Below are positions 53,457 to 63,335 of a DNA stretch of 64,000 nt, in pieces. The notes under the pieces are model-generated. The model searched no databases, was not told the DNA's origin, and was given only the letters and a program-made list of their open reading frames with translations. Within the stretch, counting starts at the first letter, position 1. Each line of letters begins with the position of its first letter. Both the position numbers and the translations under genes were made by a program. Source of the DNA: Chara braunii (taxonomy: Eukaryota > Streptophyta > Charophyceae > Charales > Characeae); NCBI GenBank assembly GCA_003427395.1, contig BFEA01000182.1, positions 938,937 through 1,002,936 on the forward strand, given 5' to 3'.

Positions 53457-53511
53457 ACGGATGTCCCACAGGTATTCTCGATTTATGTGTGTCATCCTTG
53501 TTGGAATTTCT
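53351..53511. repeat. 14-bp target-site duplication around the U6 insertion
   Basis: TTGTTGGAATTTCT at 53351-53364 and 53498-53511. The empty site in the other R3 copy reads CTTGTTGGAATTCATAAGCTGCG near 57639. Confidence 0.93.
53365..53497 (-). ncRNA. U6 snRNA retrocopy (chimeric, with A-tail)
   Basis: On the minus strand, 53372-53470 reads as a nearly full-length U6 snRNA: GGGACATCCG, TTGGAACGATACAGAGAAGA, TTAGCATGGCCCCTGCGCA, GGATGACACGCATAAATCGA and GAAATGGTCCAAATTTTTTC, with one extra G after GCGCA and a changed 5' stem-loop. It is followed by an A-run (complement of 53364-53370). Upstream on the same strand is a 23-base second piece of U6 3' sequence, GGATGACACACATAAATCGA plus GAA. The whole is bounded by identical 14-base sequences TTGTTGGAATTTCT (53351-53364 and 53498-53511), and the R3 copy at 57640 has the uninterrupted site. 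So this is a retrotransposed pseudogene, probably moved by L1-type machinery. No snRNA promoter is expected or seen upstream. It is probably not a functional U6 gene. Confidence 0.93.
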
Positions 53512-53690
53512 AAGCTGCGCATATATGAACTTTGCATCTCTGGACTCCATTGTGGATTTCGTGTGATCTCTCAATGTGTCTGTGTACTCAAGGTGTCGAG
53601 CAGTGAGGCTCAATGCACTTTGTTTTTTAGCAGAAATTATAGAACAACAATGGCAAGGGTCCTCAAAACCAGTGTACGGTGATAAGAGCA

Positions 53691-53757
53691 TCCCCGGGAT
53701 TGAGTTACCGAGTGGTTGATGAAAATCTGACAGTCCCTACGACACCAACCACTCTAT
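53691..53757. other. short spacer
   Basis: Between R3 and the solo-like LTR. No feature. Confidence 0.4.
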
Positions 53758-55273
53758 TGTGAGGATTGAGCCCTCGCATGGCCTTTCAGGCCTCGGCACC
53801 CAACAGGCCAAGGGTCCCATAGCAAGCCGCGTGCCTGCCTTAAGTGAAGGTGGGTGTAACAATCGGAGACAGGGCAGCGAGACTGAGAGAGGGAGGGAGA
53901 GTGGGAGCACACACAGATGCTCACTCAACTCGACGCAGACTCGACACGACTCGACAGACGCAGACACAAAGTGGCAAAGTCGCAAAGTCGCAGTCTTGGA
54001 TTCCTGACCACAATGTCGAAGCATAGTCACACTGAACACAAGCGGTGAGGCTGAAAACTGGTTGCCCGTATGGGCTTGAGTCCGGTCTTAACTACCGGAC
54101 TCAAGTTCAGTCCCGAGGGCAGAAGTGCAAATTGCCTCAGGGCTGAACTGAAAATCGGAGGTCTGAGTCTGGGTGCCAGAATGCTGGATGGCACCAAGTA
54201 TCGAAATCCGAAAGTGCCAAAAGAGGGATTTGAGAACGGGCGCCAACTGCAGAGGGCGCCAATAGTCAGGGGCCTGAGAACAGATACCCAAAAATGAAAT
54301 AGCAGCCTGGCGGGTGCTAACCCACGGACCAGGGATCCAGCCCTGGCTGAGTCCGTAACAGCAGGCCTGCATTTCGACATGAGGCCCTATTTTCGTCATT
54401 TCTGCATGTGGGGGCGCCAGACAGTTACCACGTGCCCGTTGGTTACGGGGCCCAGACCTGTGTGACCGAGACATTCAGAACCTCTGGGCTCCTCAAGGCA
54501 GCGACGAGGCCTCGGGCATTTCGGCCAATACGGAAGCAGCATGTGCTGACCACGTCGCACAGTTGGGCTGCTTAACTGTTGCAGGCCCAGGCAACTGTCT
54601 GAATCGGGCCTGGGCGCAGACACTTTAGCAACATGAAGCTACTGGGCACACGCTCGCCAGGTCCAGGGCAACCACATGCAGGCAGCCAGGGACATTCAGG
54701 CCTTGCAAGATTGTGCGGCCACGCTGCTGCGTTGAGCGCTGGCAGGCTGCCTGGGCGCTGGCCGCAGTAAGGCACACACGGGCGCATGTGGTGAAAGGGG
54801 CGCTGCTGTGCAGCAAGCGCGAGCGGCCATAGCCGGGCCTGCTCGCGAGTAGGCTGGCGTGGCCGATGGTGGTCTTCAGAAGGAGGTGTGCAATGTGGGG
54901 GGCGATAGCAAGGTGTTGAGAGAGAGGGAGATGAGAGACACGTACCTGGTGTATGCAGCAGTTTGCACGGGCGACTTCGTCACGTATATTGGTCTTCAGC
55001 TTGAACTGATCCCTGTTGTATGTTGTAGCTGTAGGCTTGCGTAGGTGTTGAGCAGGATAGGCTGGGCGCTGAGCGCCGAAAGAGAAGAGCAACATTGGAT
55101 ACTGTGTTGGTGGTGGCGAGAAGGCCGACATTGACATTTGACTTCACTGTATTGCTCTTATTTGCCTTGTATCTCGGTGCACTGTGCTTTTTGCTTGGGA
55201 CACGACTATCTGGCTTTCAGCGAGAAATTGCAATTTGGTTGTCTGTCTACCGCTCTCGCTCATTTTCCTTGCA
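53758..55273 (+). repeat. solo-like LTR of the A/D/F superfamily with an insertion
   Basis: Starts TGTGAGGATTGAGCCCTCG, has the hairpin region GTGCCTGCCTTAAGTGAAGG (53831), then GGCGCCAGACAGTTACCACG (54412), a GAGAGAGGGAGATGAGAGAC tract followed by an antisense CAG|GTACGT (54950-54957), and ends CATTTTCCTTGCA. No PBS follows. About 510 bases between roughly 53855 and 54365 have no counterpart in related LTRs and begin TGTAACA, so a second element may be inserted there. The flanking tetranucleotides (CTAT and TTAT) agree at three of four positions. Confidence 0.75.
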
Positions 55274-55659
55274 TTATCAGCAGAGTCCTAAAAGAAAATG
55301 TCTCATATCTTCCCTTCAACAGAGCCATAAAAACGAATGACTTTCTTCACTGCACCTCACACGGGAGAGTTGCCTTAAGTACATTGACAATGTCTTGTAC
55401 TGTCTTCAGGAGAAGTCAGCAGAGAGAAAACCTGATTGCTCACGGCAGAGAAAAAAACTCATAGCTGTAGACTTTTATCATACATGAAGATTGTCCGATA
55501 AAGACTGCCGATTCTAGTTAGAGGGGCAAAGAAGAATGAGACAACCTTTGTAAACCGTTGTCTTAGGAATGAGCTTCCTTGAATACACTCATGATGCCTA
55601 TCTATGTTATTGGGGGAAGGTAAAGCAGTATAGACGAGGTAATGCAGACCACATCACCC
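55274..55659. other. no gene
   Basis: Unrecognised sequence after the LTR. No domain in any frame. Confidence 0.35.
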
Positions 55660-55789
55660 TAGAATGACCGCTATCCAGAGCAGCAGCATGATTCTCAATC
55701 ACTTGTTTTTCAAGACCCTCTGAAGCTCTATCCAGAGCAGCAGCCTGATTCTCAATCACTTGTTTTTCAAGACCCTCTGAAGCTAACAT
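55607..55789 (-). CDS. possible exon encoding a duplicated 19-residue coiled-coil unit
   Basis: A 57-base unit (CTATCCAGAGCAGCAGC start at 55670 and 55727) is tandemly duplicated. On the minus strand it encodes SEGLEKQVIENQAAALD twice, a heptad-compatible helix. The frame runs 55607-55789 and has a codon-sized unit (19 residues), which suggests an origin in coding DNA with coiled-coil structure, perhaps a host gene fragment or element gag. Nothing else around it identifies a gene. Confidence 0.3.
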   Translation of the reverse strand: MLASEGLEKQVIENQAAALDRASEGLEKQVIENHAAALDSGHSRVMWSALPRLYCFTFPQ

Positions 55790-55799
55790 TCACTGCGTG

Positions 55800-56734
55800 G
55801 GGCCTCAGTTTTTTTTTGTTTTTTTTTTTTCAAGGTTCTGAGGGGTGTCAGGGACGATGTGATGGTGGATGTCTGACAGGAGACTGTGTGCGGGCAGGTT
55901 AACTGCGCCGACAGGAGGCTGAACTCAGAGCGTCCGGCTTTAGATCTCTCACGCAAGTCATATTCAACAAGGAAGAGGAAACCGAAAGAAAAGTGTTCGC
56001 AGAGTTCTCCCTCGCCACCTTTTCATCTTTCAATATACAAAGGGAGTGACGAAAGAGCTGGTTTGTGGATCTGCAGCGTGCTCTTATCAGGAACCACAAG
56101 GGACCCAAGCATGAATCGTGTAAGACAAGGCCGTGCTGACAAACCTGGTCAGTTGATACACAATAAGGGAAGCCTGCCTTTTTTTATATTTTTTTCTCAC
56201 GACTTTCTATTGTCGCTGACGAACCTGACTATGCAGTCCAAGACCCTCGCCCTCACTCCATCCAGCTTTCTTCAGCAACTCCAGTGAGATCGGCAGTAAG
56301 AACAGATTTTCATATACCCACAAGCACGAAACAACAAGCACCCAAAATTAGTCAGGGAAGAACAGATAAGAGGTCAATCTCGTCCTCCTGTGTATGTTCT
56401 GCTGCTGCCCTGGTAACTGTGTCTGATCATTGTCTTTTTCTTTAATTGTTTTCAAGAGGGGCTACCCAGAAAGTGATTCTTTGAACATCTTATGCAGTGC
56501 GCTGGAAAGCACATCTGGTGTCCTATGATATACAGTTTCGCCACGCATTGCCTTGGAAAGTGAGGAGTTGAATTAAACCTATTTAGATCGGGCCAACCTA
56601 ACATTATGGGCCTCATTCCCAGATAGCCAAACGACAGACCTCTTCAGATATTTCAGGCCACCAGATGAAGTTTATCAGCTAGTCTGTCTTTTCTGCTACC
56701 ATGTTCACCCGAATAGAACACCCGGTCATTACAG
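55800..56734. other. no gene; poly-T runs
   Basis: T-rich runs at 55808-55830 and 56178-56195. The frame 55886-56287 (133 codons) has a basic Ser/Lys-rich first half and shows no domain. Possible host or old element sequence. Confidence 0.35.
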
Positions 56735-57810
56735 CTGAAAGGCCTTTCCACGATTCAGACCCCAAATTCAGGTCTCAGGGACAGAGGCCCTGGCTACAAA
56801 AGGCCGAAGTCAGTCAATTTCAGAAACGTCACAGCCGGGTACCTTAGCAGTCCAGTCCAACAGGCACCCCGCAAATAGTCACATCTCAGGGACAAAAGTC
56901 ACGTTTCGTAATGAAAAAAGCCATATTGAAGAGTCACATACCACGAGTAAAAGGGCAGTCCCACAGGGAAGAGTCACAGTCCACAGTCAAAACCATATGC
57001 TAAAATCGAAAAGTCTTGACTCAAAGGCCCAAGCAGCAGCAGACCAATGGAAATTCGGGAAGGTTCCGGGCCTTGACATTCGGAAGCAGACAGGCAGTGG
57101 GGATGTGGTACCAGAACCAGTCAGGCCCCAAGAAGCAGAGGCTGGCACGAGTTGGAGTGCAATCCAAGACTACAAAAAGACTGTTCAGCCTCCCATTCGG
57201 GCAGATTGCTCATTCGCATGAAGCGTAGAAGTGCTGGTGCACTTGTGCGCTACTGTGAGGGGCAGAACGCTGAAGCCAGAGTGCTGCGCTAAGACAGTGG
57301 AAGAGAGAGGAAGAGATTGCGCTGGCAGGGAGAAGGCAGCCATAGCTGCGCCAGTGCAGAGTGTTAGTAGTAGACTTTAGAGGGTTAGTAGACATATCAG
57401 TCGGTGTATTCAGAGTAGATCCTTGAATAGAAGTTAACGAGTGTGCACACATGTAGGGAGAGAAGACACAGCGAGGACATAGCTAGGGAGAAGACCAGCA
57501 AGGAGGAGAGATACATAAGAGAGAAGAGCATTGGGGAAGAGATACTTACCTGGGAGCTTTTTGCTGGTTACTTGTTACCTTTGGCATGCGCAGATGAGCG
57601 CTGGTGACTTGAACTCTTATTGCTCTTGTAATAACTTGTTGGAATTCATAAGCTGCGTTACCTGGTCTTAATCTCTCTGGTCTTCAAACTTCGTGTGATG
57701 TCATATATGCATGAGGTGTGAATATGTGCGCTCACTGGTGTTGAACTAATAGGCTCATTGCACAGCTGTATTTAGCAAGGCTACCAGAGAATGGCCTGGG
57801 GCCACTTGCC
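56735..57810 (+). repeat. dispersed repeat R3, copy 2
   Basis: Homologue of 52400-53690 without the GA expansions and without the U6 insertion. It contains, on the minus strand, CAG|GTAAGT (about 57546-57554) followed by CT-rich sequence, and keeps the empty U6 target site near 57639. It ends near GGCTACCAGAGAATGG. Confidence 0.7.
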
Positions 57811-57977
57811 CCACCGGGCCAGACAAAAAAAAAAAAGTTTTAAAAATAACTTAAATAAGAAAATATTTCTCTTTTTTTATGGGAAAATTGCATCTTTACC
57901 TAGGCTACCAGCCGGGCCACCCGGGTCACCTTGTTTGCCCGGGCCGCCCAGCCGTGCAAGGACCAAGTAGGTCACAG
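57811..57977. other. A/T-rich spacer
   Basis: An A-run (57825-57836) is followed by AT-rich DNA and a T-run (57872-57878). Possibly an old retroposon tail. A GCCCGGGCCGCCC phrase lies next to the LTR. Confidence 0.4.
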
Positions 57978-59099
57978 TGCAAGGAATATGAGCGAGAGCG
58001 ATATGCAGAAAACCAAATTGCAAAATCATGCAGAGGTCCAGATAGTCATGTACAGGCAGAGAGCTCAAATGCACCAAGATTCCATCCAAATGAGAGCAAT
58101 ACAATGAACTCGTGAGCCAATGTTCAAGCCCTAAGGCCACACCAACGCAGTATCCAATGTCGCTCCTCTGTCTGGCGCCCAGCGCCCAGCCTACTCTACT
58201 TGCCTATCTATCCTATCGACGTTCTCGCAACAGGCTCACGTCGACTCTGAAGACCAATGTACATGTCGCCAACACCAATGCCGACCTCCCACATACACCA
58301 GGTGCGTATCCTCGTCTCCCCTCATCAACCCCTGACACCCACTCTCTGCGCCTCCTCCCGAAGACCCCTCGTGCCGCCCTCCACCTGCCTCGCGCCCTGC
58401 AGCCCGGCTATGGCCGCTAGCGCCCCGCTGCCCTGCCACGCCCTCACCTCACAGCGCCCGTGTGTGCCCCAGCCAGCAGCTACGCAAAGCAGACACTCGC
58501 ACGCTAGCGCAGCAGTGTGTCCGCAATGCCAGTATTGGCCAGAATGCTTCTCCTTGGCTGCCCTGCTTCCTATATGGAAGTGGCAGCCACTGCTGGACTG
58601 TGTGGGCCTGGCCATGGAGGTTTCCAGTAGCTTCCGGTCGGCCTCAGTACCTGCACCCAGGCCCCTTCTTCGGCAGTTGAGGGTCTGGACCCTTTGCAGT
58701 TGGGCAGACCCGATATTTTCCAGCCTCCGACTGTTTGCTGCATTTGCACTAGTCCCCGGGGCAGATACGTCGACAATGCTGCTTTCTCGTTGGCCCGCGG
58801 CTGCTTCGTGATGTATCGGCCTCAAAATGTGTGTGCCCAGGGCACAACCACCCAGGCCCTGGGCTCAACTGCCTGGCGCAGTTGCTTCCTCAGGAAAAGC
58901 CCAGGGTGAGGCTCAGGTTGTACTTCAACCAACTGTCGTGCAGCAACTGGCAGAGACCCGTATTGGAAAATGCTGAGAAAAGGGCCTCTCGTAAATAATC
59001 AGGCCCGCCTTCACTTAGGGCGGGCACGAGGCTTGCTGGGGGCCCACAGGCAGAACACATGCGTGTTGTCTAGAGGCCCCTGAGGACGCATTCCTCACA
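57978..59099 (-). repeat. element F 3' LTR
   Basis: On the minus strand it starts TGTGAGGAATGCGTCC and ends TATTCCTTGCA, the same ends as the solo-like LTR at 53758. It carries the hairpin (59003-59025, perfect arms GCCCGCC/GGCGGGC). The antisense motif CAG|GTGCGT lies at 58298-58306 on the plus strand and is followed by CT-rich DNA. Because pol lies to its right, this is the 3' LTR of a minus-strand element. Confidence 0.85.
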
Positions 59100-59115
59100 T
59101 TCCATCCCCCTTAGC
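59100..59115 (-). promoter_or_regulatory. element F polypurine tract
   Basis: The minus strand reads AAGGGGGATGGAA directly before the LTR start TGTGAGGAATG, the expected plus-strand primer. Confidence 0.75.
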
Positions 59116-59138
59116 TTCGAAAGTCCGCTGACACGCTT

Positions 59139-60004
59139 CTATGCAGGTGCCTTCCCCTTCAACCTTCTTTCATAATCTGCCGCGATCTGAGGTGCTGTTT
59201 CAATTAATTCCTCTCTCGTGAACCATCGGTCTTCTTTTGGATCCGTGTGATGCCTGAATCTGACCCTGTATTCCCTCTTAGGTTTCGGCGGTCTTTCTCT
59301 GCCGCCAGGCTTAGGAACAGGCATATCTCTGTGCTCCAAAATGTCGTCGACTTCCACGTGGCCATCCATGGTTGGGGGCAGCATAGATCTCCTTGATGGG
59401 AACTGCTGTGTCTCAGCGAAAGGTGCAAGCTTTGAGGCGTGAAACACAGGGTAAGTGCGTAGGTGACCAGGGATTCGAATCACATACGAGGGACCATCTT
59501 CTTCACTACCCACAATATCCAAGACTTCCCAAGGACTGAATCATTAGTTTCCTAGAGATGCCGAATTCCTGTCCTAACTCACTGGCCTTTACCCTGACAC
59601 ATTCCAATACCTGAAATGTAGACTGTCTTCTATGCTTGTTCTCAGAAGCAATCATTGCTTCTCGAGATTTCTGAATGTGCTCGACAGTCTACTGCAACAG
59701 TTTCTCATACTGGACACCAAATTCTATGGTTCCAAGAGTTACGGCAGTTCGATTTTCAGGCAGGAGGAAGTTTAGAGCAGATCTAGGCTTCCACCCCAAG
59801 TGCATCTGATTGGGAGTGACACCGGTGGTGCTGTGCACAACGTTGCTGTACAGACTGGGGATGAGAGGTAGCTTCTCATCCCAATCATCTTGGCTGGGCT
59901 TTACGTAATGCCTCAGCAGATGCTGCACCACTCGGTTCATCTGCTCAGCCTGCCCGTTGGCTTCGGGATGATTCCCAGAAGTCATCTGGAGTTGGCTGCC
60001 CATC
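59139..60004 (-). pseudogene. element F integrase end and chromodomain
   Basis: Frame 59689-60003 starts within the integrase core (TSGNHPEANGQAEQMNRVVQ, the third catalytic residue region) and continues through KLPLIPSLYSNVVHSTTGVT and HLGWKPRSALNFLLPENRT. After a short broken stretch (59523-59688), frame 59139-59522 gives SYVIRIPGHLRTYPVFHASK and a complete chromodomain-like end: HVEVDDILEHRDMP, YRVRFRHHTDPKEDRWFTRE and a final AADYERRLKGKAPA. This is the best-preserved chromodomain in the window and shows what element A has lost. Everything upstream of the core is missing at 60004, so the element is 5'-truncated relative to its own strand. Confidence 0.88.
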
Positions 60005-60139
60005 TAACGAACCAAGTCAAAGAAACAACTTTGAAAACAATCAGAAGAGAAGGTAGAACTCCTAGCCGGAGCGGCAATTCATTTGGACTGGAGAGCAGTC
60101 AAAACAAAAATAATAAAAATCAGAGAGATCTGATCCCGC
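60005..60139. other. short unrecognised junction
   Basis: A-rich sequence between the broken end of element F and R1. No target duplication seen. Confidence 0.35.
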
Positions 60140-60787
60140 CACACAGTCTGGACTGACTACGTATGAGGTCCTCTCAAGCCTAGCCGGACTCAGCTCCGTG
60201 AAAACACAGCAAATCAGATTCAAGGTGTACAGCGTAATGCAAGAGAGAACTGAGTGGTGTCCAAGGTGCGAGTCAGGCGGTGGATTGTGCGGTAAAGTCT
60301 GATAAAACGTCTCCGCGGAGATCCCCTCCGCAGCGAGTGTCCTGGTCCGAAAGCATAAAGTCCGAGTCCCAATCAGATAGAGCAAGGTAACTGACGTCAA
60401 CAGATTTGGCCTGAGGGGTCCCTCTTGTTTGGGCCTGGTCCCATTGAGTCCCAAACGGTCCCAGTGGAGTCAGAACCGGGTCCCAACCAACAAGAGTTCC
60501 ACAAAGACCTACTATGTCCCTACCGAATTGAAAAACGAAATTTTGCCCCAGAAAGAACCTATAGACTACAGCCGTTCAGAATGAAATAAACAAAGCATTG
60601 TAGAGAGATATAGCATGGCAAGCAAGATACTCCATTCATTCACTCGTCAGGTGAGTAGGCAGTTCACACACCTCACACACAATCAAGACTATGGAGGATG
60701 GAAGAAGAACCCAGAAAACCCCAACAGGCAGTCAATTCCATGCACACACACATGGGCACCTTGGCGGCACGGCACTTACCTGAGTGG
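60140..60787 (-). repeat. dispersed repeat R1, copy 3
   Basis: Reverse-oriented and more diverged than copy 2. The minus strand starts CTCAGGTAAGTGCC (60773-60784) and includes GTGTGTGCATGG, GAGTGAATGAATGGAG, GGGACCGTTTGGGACTC and GAGGGGATCTCCGCGGAGAC, with an added palindrome TCTCCGCGGAGA (60311). It ends near the GCTTGAGAGGACCTCATA phrase. Confidence 0.68.
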
Positions 60788-62059
60788 GCGGGCTCTTGAG
60801 ATGAAAGAACTCACCCCCCTCTCACATAGTCCTTGCAATCAGACTCGCTCTCATTCACACTTGTCATGCATGCAAACAGGTGCGCACCAAACTGGCGACA
60901 AGCGCCCACTCAGAACTCTGGTAACCGAGAACACAGATCAGATACAAGTTCGCCTGGCTATGGCAACTCAGCGCCCACACAACTCTCTGTTCGCATGCAC
61001 AGGATCACATTGGATATCCCACACACAATACTCTGAACACACACACACACACACACTGAACTCTAACTACATCTATGACGGCTATGGCCGCTACTACCCT
61101 ATCGCTATGGCTACACTCCTCCTCTCTCGCCCACTTCGTCCTCGGGCTCACCGCAAACCACCTCACACAAGTCGCTTGTGGCAGCGCTTCCGCATGGCTC
61201 ACGCATGAATGAATGAATGGTTGGGCGCTGCCTCTTGATTTATACTTCTGCAGCTCGTTGGTCTGGCCCATTTCCCATGCCCATAGTGCACACAGTCCCA
61301 CGTGGTACTTGCTTGATTGGACCAGGACTGCCTAGGACTGGGACTGCTGACTCAGCACAGGTAGACTCCACCACTTGCCTCACCACTTGCCCACTTGCCT
61401 CAGCCTAGGCGTGGGCAACTTCGAAAGGCCACTACTCGGACCTGCCGGATGGCCGTGGACTTGGCCTTTCGATACTGTAGCAGCTACGACCTTGACCTTT
61501 CTGGACTGTAGCAGCTACGACCTTGACCCTTCAAGCAAACTACAGCTACAACTTCTAGACCTGACTAGGACTCCTATTCGACAGGTCTATAGATCGAACC
61601 CCTGCTACCTATGGACCCTACGACAACCTACCAACTGTTACAAATACACAGGTCACGGGTTCAACTCTAAGGGTCGACACAGATACAGTACACAGGTAAG
61701 GTGGGGACTAGGGATCGAGCCCTTGGATCTGCATCTGCTACTGCGAACTGGTGAATACTGTTCCAGTCCTCCTGACCCAATTAGCATCCTCTACACTAGT
61801 GTCCTATCATCTAGGAGGGTCAACATCTACCCCAAAGTACAAAGTCGGATCCCCCGTCGATGTTGAAGATCAAAGCAGCAACTTGCAGTCCGTAGGCGCA
61901 GATATGTGTTACATGCCCGGTTGGGCGATGTACATATAAACCGAGGCTCCGCAATGTGATAAAAAGGACTGAACGGACAATGCTGTGCAAGGGGAATCTC
62001 AACTAGCAATGTGCATTCCGATACATACAAAATGGTGTCGAATAGCGCAGGGAAGATTT
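60788..62059. other. no gene; short tandem phrases
   Basis: Unrecognised DNA. A (CA)n run at 61038-61056; a 33-34 base near-tandem phrase, CTGTAGCAGCTACGACCTTG, at 61474 and 61508; and two similar lines ending GGATCGAGCCC/AGATCGAACCCC. The frame 60615-61208 has no domain. A host gene is possible but not supported. Confidence 0.35.
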
Positions 62060-62607
62060 AGATACAAGACCTGACCTAACCGAGACTGACCTTTATCACA
62101 TAGTGCAAGATAGCGAAGCAGAATGCTAGAATACTGATGACTAACCCAATCAATGTTTCATCGTAGACCAAACATACATCATGCTCATCACAAGGTGTGA
62201 AGGAGCCTGGCACTGTACACAGGAAGGAAGCGCCAGGTCCAGACATACACAGACGAAGAGGAGGGGATCAGACGAAGAGGAGAGGGAGAGATGGGAATGT
62301 CGTCAACACCAAGTCTTTGTCACAAGTCCCAAATAATCCCTCGTTGCAATGTCTGAAGTCCAAAAGTCGAGTCTGGATCCAATGTCACCAAGCTCTTTCT
62401 CTCTTCTCTCGTAGTCTGCAGATGCGGTGAAGTCAGATCATGAGAGGGGGAGAGGGAGATGGTGGACTGAGAAGAGGAAGAAGAAGAACTCTCTCTCTGT
62501 TACGAGCCAGGTACTAACCTGTGAAGTTGGCGCTGTGCGGCAGCCTACAGGTACCTTGAAGACGAAGCTGGAGCAACGGCGCTGCAGGTAAGTACCTCTG
62601 GCCTCCG

Positions 62608-62608
62608 N
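62608..62608. other. single-N assembly join
   Basis: One N inside R2 copy 2 (GCCTCCGNCCAATC). No duplicated end is visible here. Confidence 0.95.
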
Positions 62609-62904
62609 CCAATCTCTCTCTCTCTCTAGTACTATCCTAGCTATGGCGCCCAGCGCTGGAGACTACAGCTACCTACTGCGCCCAGCGCTGAAGACTAAGG
62701 CTAACGCTACTACTACTCCTGCAACACTCCCTCCAGAGTGCTGCGGCCGAATCCTGAAGACTACTGCCTCCTGCCTGAACTGCACGTGAAGTGCCTGGCC
62801 AGTCCTTATGAACTACCTGCCTGCCTGTAGGGCGGGCCAGTCTTATATAATGCTGGCCCGTCCAGGAGGCTGCCCTTGCCAATGCCCAAACGTGCTAGAC
62901 CCTG

Positions 62905-63040
62905 AGGAAACTTCCGGAAGTTTCCAGGTAGCTTCTGGCTAAAGCCTGAGGAAGCTTCCGGGAAGTTTCCAGGTAGCTTCTGGGTAAAGCCTGAGGAAGC
63001 TTCCAGAAGTTTCCAGGAAGCTTCTGGCTAAAGCCTGAGG
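62905..63040. repeat. 45-bp tandem array with GAAGCTTCC palindromes
   Basis: Three units of about 45 bases with CTGAGGAA(A/G)CTTCC(G/A)G(G)AAGTTTCCAGG and GCTTCTGG(C/G)TAAAG. Each unit is rich in inverted pairs (GGAAGCTTCC and GGAAACTTCC). The array is absent from the other R2 copy. Confidence 0.9.
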
Positions 63041-63335
63041 GCCTATAGGCCCTTGTTTTCAGGCTGTCAGGCTGAAACGACACGGGGCCTGTAGGTCCTG
63101 GTTTTCAGGCTGTCAGGCTGAAACAGACACAGGGCCTGTAGGCCCTGGTTTTCAGGTTGTCAGGCTGAAACAGACACGGGGCCTGTAGGCCCTGGTTTCA
63201 GTCTGTCAGGCTGAAACAGACATGGGGCATGTAGGCCCTGGTTTTCAGGCTTTCAGGCGCAAACTGACACGGGGCCTGTAAGCCTTCGTTTTCAGGCTTT
63301 CAGGCTGAAAATGACACGGGCCTGAAAATGGCCCG
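63041..63335. repeat. 46-48 bp tandem array, homologue of the 5185-5400 array
   Basis: About six units with GGGGCCTGTAGG(C/T)CCTGG and TTTTCAGGCT(G/T)TCAGGCTGAAAC. Same palindromic design as the copy-1 array but diverged, so the array predates the separation of the two R2 copies and both have since been homogenised. Confidence 0.88.

Larger units (their letters stand above)
52400..53690 (+). repeat. dispersed repeat R3, copy 1
   Basis: Direct homologue of 56735-57810. Shared order: CCACGAT(G/T)CAGACCCCAAATTC, CAGTCGGGTACCT/CAGCCGGGTACCT, AGTCCAACAGGCACCC, a run of AGTCACAT(C/T)CC-type phrases, GGCCTTGACATTC(T/G)GAAGCA, GGGATGTGGTACCAG, GTGTATTCAGAGT, then TTGTTGGAATT and CTAAGCTGCG. The two copies might be the LTRs of one damaged element, since they face the same way, but I found no PBS or tract. 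This copy has large GA expansions (53056-53090, 53120-53168) and the U6 insertion. Confidence 0.7.

Noticed and set aside
53365-53497. U6 as a functional snRNA gene
   Set aside because: It lies inside a 14-bp target duplication with an A-tail, has an altered 5' stem-loop and an inserted base, and upstream is ordinary R3 sequence rather than a U6 promoter.
60615-61208. 197-codon plus-strand ORF
   Set aside because: Its first third is R1 repeat in reverse orientation, and the rest has low-complexity His/Thr-rich composition from CA-rich DNA.
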